In this document: positions 26,001 to 38,000 of the stretch, piece after piece
Numbering within the stretch: the stretch's first letter is position 1
Layout of the letters: every line of letters starts with the position of its first letter
From: CAIXSC01 sp046349915
GTDB lineage: Bacteria > Planctomycetota > Planctomycetia > Pirellulales > Pirellulaceae
Reading direction: 5' to 3'
DNA: 64,000 nucleotides
NCBI GenBank assembly: GCA_046349915.1
Contig: JAXMBL010000011.1
Span: 124,001 to 188,000, forward strand
Notes under the pieces: generated by a model
Database searches by the model: none
Told to the model about the DNA's origin: nothing
What the model saw: the letters and a program-made list of their open reading frames with translations, nothing else
Translations under genes and position numbers: made by a program

Positions 26001-29000
26001 CGTGACGATCCTCGGCGCCACGGGGGGGCGCGCGATCAATTTGGGAACTGCCGTCGGAGCACTCGACCTAACCGACGCGGAACTGAACAACATCACCGCC
26101 GGTACGATCTCGGTGGGAGACGGGAATAGCGGCAAGATCACCGTCAGTTCGGCGATCATCTTGTCGACCCCGACGAATTTGTCGATTCAGACAGGGGGAT
26201 CGAACATCGTCGAATTCAACGGTGGTTCGCTCAATCCGGGAGTTGGCAAGAACGTCTCACTGGCGTCGGGGGCTACGGGACGGATCGTGACGACTACGGC
26301 GGGAACGCACGTGGTTGCGAATGCCTTGACGGTCTTGGCTGGAGCAACGGGGCCTGATTCGCTCGGTTCGGCGGCGATCCCGTTTCAATTCACGGCGGCT
26401 AGCCTGCACATTAACCAGGGAAGCGGCACCGGCAACCACTACTTGTTTGCCAACGGCGCCGTCTCGGTCACGCAATTCGACTCGAACAACAACACGACAT
26501 TCCTCGAAGGCGGAACCTTTAATCTGTCGGCGAGCAACGTGATCAATAATAGCTCGCGGTTCGATGTCCGTGGCGGCGCGACGCTCGCCGTCGGTGCGTT
26601 CTCCGATACGTTCGCGCAACTGACGTTGTCTGATGGCAGCGTGACAGGCACGGGGACGATCACCACGACCAGCGCTTATGATCTGCGCAAAGGCTCCGTG
26701 AACGCGATACTCGCCGGTTCCGTGGGGTTGACCAAATCGACCTCCGACACGGTCACGCTCAGCGGCGCCAATACCTACAGCGGCGCCACGACGATTGGCG
26801 GCGGTCGCCTGAATGTGAATGGCTCGATCAACTCGAATGTCACCGCGCAGAACGGCGGAACGCTCGGCGGCTCGGGGACTGTCAACAGTTCGAAGACAGT
26901 CACGGTTCAGAGTGGCGGCACGGTCTCGCCGGGAACAAGCCCTGGCATCTTGAACGTGGGTAGCACCACGTTCGTCAGCGGTTCGACGTTCAGCATCGAG
27001 GTGAATGGCGCGACGCCGGGCACTCAGTACGACCAATTGAATGTGACTGGCACCATCGATCTCGGCGGAGCTACGCTGTCGGCGGTCGGAACGATCGCCT
27101 CGAGCCCCGGACAATTGTTGGTGATTGTCAACAATGACTCGAATGATCCCGTCGTTGGTACATTCTCGGGCTTGGCGGAAGGCGCCGCGGTTTCGATCAG
27201 CGGCGTGAATTTCATGATCTCGTACGTCGGCGGATCGAACAACAACGATGTGGTGCTCGTGCAGGCCGAAACGAGCGTCTTCGTGACGGGCGGCGACTTG
27301 ATCGTGACCGACGTGAACGGCGGCTCGACCGCCGACTCGTTGACGATCCAGTCGGACACAACCAACAGTCGATACGTGGTTACGTCGAACAACGCGAGTC
27401 AGACGCTATACGCCGGCCCAGGCGTCACTCAAGTCAGTAACACGGTCGTGCATGTCCCGTTTGCGTCGGTCACTGGCGAAATTCAAGTCGATACATTGGC
27501 TGGCGACGACCAATTGACGGTTGACTTCTCGCTCGGCGACTTCTCGCATTCGCTGATTTACAACGGCGGATCGCAGGCGTCGAGCGACACCCTGATGTTG
27601 TCGGGCGGAGGTGCATTTGCGACGGTCGCTCATACGTTTACCAACGCCAACGAAGGTTCGATTGCTGTCGCCGGGAACAGCACGATCAGCTACACGGGGC
27701 TCGAACCGATAGCGGACAACCTTGCGGCCGTCGATCGGACGTTCTCATTCAACGGCGGCGCCGAGACGATCACGGTTACGGATGGAACGGCGGTGGACGG
27801 CAAGACCCAAATCGATTCGACGCTGGGCGAATCGGTCTACTTCGTGAACCCAACTGGCAGCCTGACGATCAATGCCGGGTCGGGGGATGATGTAATCACT
27901 GTTGTGAGCGTAGATTCAGGTTTTGGCGCGGCGGTCACGATAAACGGAGATGCGAACAACGACACAGTGAATCTTAATGGTGACATCTCGTTCGCCGCTA
28001 ATCGAGATCTATCGATCACAACGGAGGTGTTAACGACAGGTCCAGGCGCGGATATTGTGACCAGTGGCAGTGGTGCAATTACCTTGGTTTCAAATGAAAT
28101 TGAAATCGACTTGACGAGTTCGCTTGTTTCGTCGGGAATCATCTCACTTAGGCCAGCGGATGATCGAACCATTGACCTTGGAGGCGGGTATCTGAACACT
28201 GGTGCTCCATCCGTCGCGGATGGCTTCGTTAGCTACATTTCGCAATTTGACGGCGGCGTTTTTCAACCGGTGGTGTTGCAGGTCGATACCGACAGCGCGG
28301 GCAACGTGACCTTTGTGAATACGGCGCCCGCTGCTTTGGTCCATGTCTCGAACGTTGGTCGCGTGGGATTTTCGGGAGAACTCCGCGCCGCGGACGGTAG
28401 TGCTCTGGTGGGCGTGCACAGCATAAGCCTGGAATTATTCGAGTCCGCGGCCGCGCCTTCACCGTATTATTTGGAGACCGTCGCCGTCACAATTCCCGCC
28501 GATGGCAGCTTCGGGTACGAAGTTGGTTTGGTTCAGCCGCTGGGACAACTCCCCGGAGATTTCCATCACAGCTACGCGTCCATCAGCGTTGATGGCGGCC
28601 CCGCGTTGCCGCGATTCCCCGTTCAATTGCCGCGACAAGATGCCAGTGCAGGTGGTGATCAATTGGTTGACGGCTTCGTGAATTACATTTCGCGCGTCGA
28701 CGGCGGAGTGTCGCAGCCGGTGGTGTTGCAGGTCGATACCGACAGCGCGGGCAACGTGACCTTCGTGGACACGGCGCCAGCTGCGCTCGTTCAGTTCTCG
28801 GACGTAGGTCGCGTGGGATTCTCGGGAGAACTCCGCGCCGCGGACGGTAGTGCTCTGGTGGGCGTGCGCAGCATAAGCCTGGAATTATTCGAGTCCGCGG
28901 CCGCGCCTTCACCGTATTATTTGGAGACCGTCGCCATCACAATTCCCGCCGATGGCAGCTTCGGGTACGAAGTTGGTCGGGTTCAGCCGCTGGGACAACT

Positions 29001-32000
29001 GCCCAGCGATTTCCATAACAGCTACGTGTCCGTCAGCATTGATGGTGGTCCCGCGTTACCGAGATTCCCGGTTCAGCTCCCGAGACAAGACGCGAGTGCG
29101 GGCGGCGATCAACTGGTCGACGGCTTCGTAAGTTACCTTTCGCGCGTCGACGGCGGAATGTCGCAGCCGGTGGTGTTGCAGGTCGATACCGACAGCGCGG
29201 GCACCGTGACCTTCGTGGACACGGCGCCAGCTGAGCTCGTCCAGTTCTCCGACGTTGGTCGCTTGGGTTTTTCAGGCGAACTCCGGGCGGCGGACGGTAG
29301 CGTGCTCGTGGGATCGCACGATCTGAGACTGTCTTTGTACGATTCGGCGGCGGCGCCGACGCCTTATTACGAGGAGACTGTCACTGTCTCTATTCCCGCT
29401 GATGGCAGTTTCGGTTACGAAGTTGGGGCGGTCGCATCACTAGGGCAACTCCCCAGCAATTTCCATAACAGCTACGCGGCTGTGAGCATTGACGGCGGCT
29501 CCGCATTGCCGCGCTTCCCCGTTCAGTTGCCGAGACAAGATGTTGTTCCTCCCGCGATTCCCTCGCTCTCGTTGACTGACGCCGAGTTAGATCGGTTATT
29601 CACGGGCACACTCGTTATTGGCGACCTGACAGCAGGCACGATCGCGATTAGCGCGGCGATCGATCGAACCAGCGCGACTAATTTGAATTTAACCGGTGGA
29701 GTAGCTGGAAACATCGTCTTCTACGGTGATGGCTCGCTCGCATCCGCGGGGGGGAATGTAACACTCGCGACCAGCGGCGCGCAGTCGATTACTTCCGGCA
29801 CGGCGACTACGGACGTTTCGGCTGGCGCTGGCTTGGTTTCACTCACCGCTGGCTCGACTGGATTGGGTGTCAGTGGTAACCCGCTGGTCGTTTCCGCGGC
29901 TCAACTGAGCACTAACACATCAGGCAACGGCGCTCAATTCCTTAGCGCGACCGGTTTCATCACCATCGACGCTGGAGGCCTGAATGCGGGCGCGGGAACT
30001 ATTGAATTAGATGGCGGCACGTTTGGATTGGGTGGATCAAACCGCATCGCCGACGCCACGAAGGTAAACGTCAACGGTTCAACGTTCGCGATTGGCGGCT
30101 TCCATGAAACGGTCGACACGCTGACGCTCGCGTCCGGCAGCGTCACGGGCAGCGGCGGGACTTTGACCAGCACAAACACGATTCAGACCCACAGCGGCAC
30201 GATTAGCGCGACTCTGGGTGGCGCGAATGGACTAACGCAATCGACCTCGGGGACGACGACTTTGTCGGCCGCCAACGCCTATGGCGGCGTCACGACAGTC
30301 GCTGGCGGTACGCTCGCTCTTGCCGGTTCGTTCACGAACAATGTCGCTAGTTCGACTGCGATCGACGTACAGTCTGGGGCGAATCTGGACGTCACGGGCC
30401 TGAGTGCGGGCACGTTGGTGCTGGCCAACGGTCAAACACTCAGAGGGAACGGGACGATCGTCGGGAAGACCGTCGCTGGCAGCAACGCGACCGTCGCACC
30501 TGGCGCCAGCCCCGGCGTCCTCAATTTGGGCGACCTCACGCTCGCCGCCGGCTCGACGCTGGCGGTCGAATGGGCCGGCGATGGCGGCCCGGGGAACGTC
30601 AACGGCCACGATCAACTGAATGTGGTCGGCGCGGTCAACGTGACCGCCGCGACTCTGACCGTCGACACGACCGGTTTGTCCGCCGGAGAAGTCGTGCCGG
30701 GCAGTGAAATCGTCATCATCCAGAACGATGGCATCGATCCGATTGTCGGTACGTTCGGCGGCTACGCGGAAGGAGCGATTGTCGTCACGAACCTGGCGGG
30801 AACGGGTTACCTGGCGATCATGACTTATGTCGGCGGATCGGGCAACGATGCCGCTCTAAGAGTGGTCGGTTCGTTCTTCGAGTTGATCGGTGGCGACGCT
30901 GTATTCACGGATCAGGCTGGACTCGACAACTCGCTCTTGATGACGCTGGTCAATGGCGGCCTCGACGTTCAAATTACCGACAGTCTTGGCCCGGTCGTGG
31001 CCGGTCCAGGCGCCGTGCAAGTCAACGGCAACTCCGTGAGAATTCCACTCGCCAGCATCTCAGGCGGCATCGTCGTCAATACTAACGGCGGCAATGATTC
31101 GTTGACGATCGACTTTGGCGGCGGGGATTTTGTTCCTTCGATTGCCTATGACGGCGGGACGCAAGCGACTAGCGACAGTTTGACGCTGGTCGGGGGCGGA
31201 ACGTTCGCCTCGGTCGCTCACGCCCTGACAAACGCCTCGACTGGCACGATTGCCGTCACCGGCAACGGTTCCATCAACTACACGGGGCTGGAACCGGTAT
31301 TTGATAACCTGTCGGCCGTCGATCGTTCGTTCACGTTCCACGGCGGCGCCGAGACGATCACGGTAACCGACGGCACGGCGACTGACGGCAAGACCCAGAT
31401 CGACTCGACGCTCAGCGAATCGATCTACTTCGTCAATCCCACAGGAAGCCTAACGATTGACGCGGGTAACGGTGACGACTTGGTGGCGATCACTAGCGTC
31501 GACGCGGGTTTCTCCACGGCGCTCACAATCAACGGGGGCGCGAATTCGGATACGGTTGCATTGAACGTTGACGTAACGTTCGCGGCTGGCAAAAGCTTGC
31601 TGGTCAATGCCGAGTCGGTTTCAACAGGAGCGGGCGTCGAACTCGCGACGTCCGGTGGAGGCTTCATAGCCTTTACCGTCGACCAAGCGACAATCGACGC
31701 GACCAGCTCACTGGCCTCGGCCAACACGGTCACTATTAAGCCGCAGACCGTAGCGCGGCCCATCAATCTGGGATCAAAATCCGTTGGCTCGCTGAGTCTG
31801 ACCGATGGAGAGCTTGACCGAATCACCGCGGGTGCGGTGCAAATCGGCGACCCCAACAGCGGCAATGTCACCTTCCAGGGACAGATTAGTCTGGCCGTAG
31901 GGTTCGCGCCGACTTTGTCCCTCACGACCGGCGGCCAGATCATCGACGCCTTTGCTGGCACAGAGATTGTCGTCGCCAATCTGCAAATGTCGGCAGTGGG

Positions 32001-35000
32001 AACCATCGGCGGCGCGGGCGACGCGATGGATATCGATACGACCACGGTCGCCGCCAGTAGCTCGAATGCCGTCATCAATCTCGGCGAAGCCAATAGCACT
32101 TACATTGCGGCCGCCGGTATCAACGCCGGAATTTCGAAGGTGATTCTCTCGGGCGGTACGTTCATCGCTAGCGACGCTACCTCCTTCGATGACACGTCCG
32201 ACTTGGAACTTGGACCGACCAATACAGCGACGTTCGATCTGAATGGATTCAGCGAAACCATCGATTCGCTGATCTCCACAGGGACCGACGATGTGATTAC
32301 AAGCAGCGTCGCCGGCTCGGTCACGCTGACGATTGGCTTCAACCACGGGACTGGAACCACTTTCAGCGGCGCGATTCAGAACGGCTCCGCTAACCCGCTG
32401 CATGTGGTCAAAACTGGCGTCGGCACGCAGACGCTCGCCGGAACGAATACCTATCTGGGAACGACCACGATCAATAACGGCACGTTGCTGGTGACCGGGT
32501 CGCTGGCCGATGGGGCGGCCGCGAATGATGTCACGGTCAATAGCAGCGGCGTGTTGGGAGGGACGGGAACCATCTTCGGCTCGGTGCTGGGCGCTGGCGG
32601 CGTCGTCAGTCCGGGCGTGGCGGGAACGGGAGTACTAAATACCGGCTCTCTGAGTTTCCTTGGCGGGATTTTCTCGGCGGAGTTAAATGCCAGCTCGCCG
32701 GGCGCGGGGCACGATCAGGCGAGCGTGACAGGGACCGTGGCGCTGGGCGCGGGAGTGGCCGCGTTGACATTAAGCGGCGCGTATGTGCCGGTGTCGACTT
32801 CATTGACATCGTTGGTGATCGTCGCCAACGATGGATCGGAGAGTACGACGGGCTTCTTCGCGGGACTGCCGGAAGGGACGCCAATCAGCTTCAATGGCGG
32901 AACGCTCTACATTACCTATAACGGCGGCGACGGAAACGATGTCGTCCTTAACACGCAGCCGGTCGTCAGCGGCACGAGTGGGGCGGACACGGTCATCATC
33001 ACGCCTCAGGCGGGCGGCGATTTGCAATTCCAGTTCAACGGCAACGCGCCGATCGTCTTGACTTCGCCCCCGAACTTCACGTTTAACGGCAACGCGGGCG
33101 ATGACTTGTTGACCGTCAGCCTGAATGCTTACTCGCTGCCAGCGGGCGGGATTTTGTTCAACGGCGGAACGCACGACTTTTCCAGCCGCCTGCCCAACTC
33201 GCTAGGCGATGTGTTGTCGGTGGTCGGCAGTGGCACGCAGACGGCGACCTACTTGGCCAATGGAGTGGTGAACGCGGGGGTGGATAACGATGGAACCGTG
33301 ACGATCGCTGGTCAAGGCGTGATTGCCTTCACGCAGCTCGAACCCGTCGACATGATCGGTCTGCTCAATGCCAACGTGATTCTGCCGAACTCGAATGACG
33401 TGGTGAATCTGAACGCGGGCGCGGACGCCGCGACTGGAACGCTCCAGTCGTTGGTGGTGAGCGGAACATCGAACTCGGTTCCCTTCGAGTCGGTGCATTT
33501 GCGCGATAATACGAACGTGTCGCTCAATACTTCGTCGGTCGACGGCGACGACACCATCAACATCCAAGGGGGAACGAACGCCCATGGAAACGTCCATTTG
33601 AGTATCACGACCGGCAGCGGGACGGATGTCATCAATGTCCCCGCGAGTCTCACGATGACCGGGAATCTCCATTTGCTCTCGCAGAATATCGCCTTCACGG
33701 GCGGTACGTTGACGGCGTCGACCATCACGCTCAACGCGGGCAATGGAGCGATTACCACGACGTCGGTCAGCGTTGATGTGGCTGCCTCCGCGGTCAGCGC
33801 GACGGCGACGACGGGTATCGACGTTGACACGAACGTAACGGACGCGTCATTGTCCAACACGGGCGCTGGAAGTGTTCGCGTCGACGAGGCTAACGCGTTG
33901 AATTTGTTGGGATTGAATGTCGCTAACGGCAATGCCATCTTCAATGCGGGCGGAGCGATCACGGACGATGCGGCGGCGACGATTGGCGTGAGCGGCAACG
34001 CGGCGCTGAACGGAACGTCGATCACGCTCGGCGACACGGCGACCGACTTGTTTAATGTCGGCACGCTCACCTTTGGCAGTAGCGGCGCGGTATCGATCCA
34101 CGAGGATTCGCAGATCGATTTGACGGCGGCGAACTCGGCGGCGAGTTTAGTGTTGACGGCCGAGTCTGATTCGCTGAACGACGCCGCCGGCGCCATCCTC
34201 TCGGTCTCCGGCAATGCTCGTTTGACGGCGAATGGCGTGGGCGGTGCGATCACCCTGGGCGATAACAGCGGCGATACAACCAACTTCGGTTCACTGGACA
34301 TCGACAGCATTGGTCCCGTGTTTGTCTCCGAGAATTCGTCGATGAATCTGAATGCCGGCGGCGGCACGACGGTCACGCTGATTTCTGAATCCGCCGCGAT
34401 CATCGACAACAACGGAAGCGCGACCAATCTCACGGCCTCGGCGGCCGTCTTGAAAGGCGTCAGCGGCATTGGCGTCGGCGACGCATTGGAAACTACGTTG
34501 GCGAATCTCGAAGCCAGCACTGGCGTGGGCGGGGTGTTCATCGACAACTCGCGGGCCCTGGTTATCGGTGGAATCGCGGTGGGGAACCAAGGCGTAGCGG
34601 TCGCCGGCGCATCGGGCGGCATCGCGATTACGACGGTTGGAACACTCTTGGTGTCCGAACAAGTCGTCGCGCCGGACGCCATTACGCTCGAAGCGCGGGA
34701 GTCCAATTCGGGCGTGCTCAGCGACGATCTTGCGATTGCCGCGGTCAATGTGCAGTCAACCGGCTCCTCAGTGACGCTCAACGCCGCCGACGACGTGTCG
34801 GCCGCCAGCGGCGCCACGATTTCAGCCTTCACTACGATCGTGGTCCATGTTGACAACGGCGCGGGGACGCTGGGCGCCGATAACGACGTAGGCAGCGGTG
34901 CGACCGTCGACTTCGACACGTTGGCCCCTGACCCGATTTTTATCGCCTCGGGCGGCTTGTTCATTACGGGTGGTTCGGATAATGACGCGTTCAACCTGAA

Positions 35001-38000
35001 ACCGCAGGTCGGCGCGGCGATCTCCGTCAACGGCAATCCGCCGATTCTGCCCGCCACGCCTGGGGATACCCTCAACCTTGATTTGTCGGACGTGGCCCTG
35101 GGAAATTCCCTGTTGACTTTGGGTGGGACGCCCGGTTCCGGTTCGTACAGTTTCGCGGGGCCTGAAACCGAACAGTCGGTTTCGTTCTTGAGCATTGAAT
35201 CAAACAACACGTCGACGGGCGCATATCACCTGGTGCTTGATATGAAGTACTCGGGCTACGAGAACGGCTCGGCTGATGTCGTCAACGCACAGCTTGACGG
35301 TACCGGCGCGAATCTGTTGTTGTCCGTCAACGGCGACTCGATTTTCACCGGCGCGATCTCGGATGTTCTGTCGCTCAGTGTGATTGGATCGTCGGACGAT
35401 GACGCACTGGTTGTCAGCGAGTCGGCGAGTGGACTGCCCGAATTCGCGGGCGCGGCGCCCGCGATCAATAACTCGCCAGCAGGCGGCGTGTCCAGCGGCG
35501 GACATCTCAACGCAACGGCCGACGCGTTCCTGGACGCCGCGACAGGCGGCGTGACGCCAGCCGATGTCTCGATCCACTTCGACGGCGGGGCGGGCGTCAA
35601 CAGCTTGGTCTTGAACTTCACGACCGCTCATGTGGTTCATTCGTCGAGCGACACGTTGGATGGCGTCAACAGCGGCAACATCGGGATGCTGAACGCGGCG
35701 GGCAATGCCTTGCAGTCGATGCTCTCTTTTGCCCGCGTGTCGCCAGTCACGCTCGCCGGCGCGGGAGGGAGTCTGACAGTGGATGCTTCGAGCACTCCCG
35801 TTGTCAGTCGACTGGATGTCGCGAACGCAGGCGGCCCAAGCGACGGCTTGAATCAGATTACCGCTCCCGTGGGCCAAGGGCTTGCTGCCCACGCCTTCTC
35901 GGGTTTCGGTGCGCTCGTGGCGCGCTCGGGCACGGGCAACGAGACGATCAACCTGTTGAGTCTCGATGGGGCCGCGCCCGCATCGCCAGTGGGCGCTGCC
36001 GCGGTCAACTCCGTGTTGTTGGATGCCAATAATGCGTCGAACACGGACGCGGCGGGACAAGACACGCTGGTGGTTTGGACGGCGCCGGCTACGGTGGCAG
36101 TCTCGCTGAAAGGCGGGCCGGCGGACGACTTGTTCGTCGTGAAGAACGGCGTCCTGCTGGGAGGAGCGGTGGACGGCGGGACGCACGGCGGGCAAGGCGA
36201 TACGCTCGATTTCAGCGACTTTGCCTCGTCCGCGACTGTCAATCTGTCAACCGGCGAGGCGTCGTTTATCTTCGGCGGCGCCGCGGGAGGAATTCTAACG
36301 GGCGGCGGTGGAGACGTGGGCAGCAGCATCGAGAACCTCTTGGCGGGCGGCGGTCATGATGTGTTGACCGGGGATGCCGATATGAACCGCATCCGCGGCG
36401 CGGCGGGCGACGACGAGATCGACGCGTGCTCGGGCATCGACGACGTGGATGGCGGCGCGGGGAGCGATGACATTCTAGTGAGAGGAACGGAGGCCGAGTT
36501 CGACGTGATGCAGGGCGGTCCCGGCGGCGTGGAGGATCCGACCGACTTCGATCGGCTGCTGAATGTCGCCGCGGGGCCCGTGACGCTGAATGGCTTCAAC
36601 TCGCTATTCGACGCGTTTGCGAACAGCATCGATCTCTACGACGGCAATGGGTTCGCGCTGTTGGGCAACGCGGGCGCGAATCAACTCCATCTGGGCTTCA
36701 CCGAAGTTCGAAACACGACCACGGTGGCCAGCGGCGATTTGAACGACGATGTCACGACATCGTTTGACAACGACGTGGCGACCGAGGCGGCGCCTGGATA
36801 CGTGACCTATGATGGCGGGAACGGCGTGGACCATGTCACCCTGGTGTTGACGCCCGACCAAATTGGCGCGCTCACGACGGCCGAGTTGTTGTTGGTGCAA
36901 GACTATGTGGTCTCGCCGACCGGCAAGACCTTGACGGTGACGGATGATGACGCGAAAGGAAACTTCCTCGCAACGAACTTCGAGGCGGCTCGAGTGGCCG
37001 TGTACGACGACGACATCGTGCTCGACATCACGTCGTGCTTCCTGGCGATTGTTTCGGAAGATCAAGTGATTGTGGGTGGAACCGGCAACGATACACTCAA
37101 CGGCACGTCGTTAACCGACTTGATCTTCGGCGGCGATGGCGATGATTTGATTCACGGCGGCGATGGTTCAGACTGTATCTTTGGCGGTGCAGGACGCGAT
37201 CAGTTGTTCGGCGATAACTTGAACGATCTCCTGGTCGGCGGCAGCGGCGACGACACAATTCGCGGCGGCGCCGACGAAGATCGCATCTTCGGCGGTTCAG
37301 GGAGCGACTCGCTGTTCGGCGAAGCCGGGCATGACTGGATGGAGGGCGGCGGCGGAAACGACTCGGTAGACGCCGGCGACGGCAACGATACGGTGAATGG
37401 TGGTCCCGGCGTCGACGTTGTGTTGGGCGGCGAGGGAGCGGATCTGATTCGAATTCAGGGCGGCGAGGCGATCTTCGACACGATGAATGGCGGCGGTTCC
37501 TCGGATACGTTGGAACTGATCGCTGGTACGGGATCCGCTACGCTGGCGGGTTTCTCGACGGCCGCGTCGAGCATCGAGTTGATTCAGGGGAATGGACAGG
37601 TGATGCAGGGGACGGAGGGCGCAGACACCTTCGATCTATCGACTGTGGCGACGACCACGGGACTCGCTTCGATCGATGGACTGGGCGACAACGATACCCT
37701 GATTGGCTCGGCGACCAGCGATGTGCTGCGCGGCGGCGATGGGGATGATTCGCTAGTCGGAGGAACTGGGTTCGACAACCTTCAGGGCGGCGAGGGGAAC
37801 GACACGTTAGACGGCGGCTTGCACGACGACACGTTGACGGGAGGGCCTGGCGTCGACACGCAACTGGGCGGCGACGGATATGACATCTTCCGCGTTCAAG
37901 GGAACGACGATGAATTCGACACCCTACTGGGCGGTCTCAACACCGACTCGGTGGTCAATATCGGCATTGTCCCCGTTGTACTCAATGCGTTCAACTCGCT

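Noticed and set aside
33312..35210. A 632-codon open frame antisense to the giant gene
   Set aside because: Pro/Ser/Ala-rich translation typical of the complement of GC-rich coding sequence, no domain, and the plus-strand frame is clearly the real one. The same applies to the other antisense frames across 17-38 kb.
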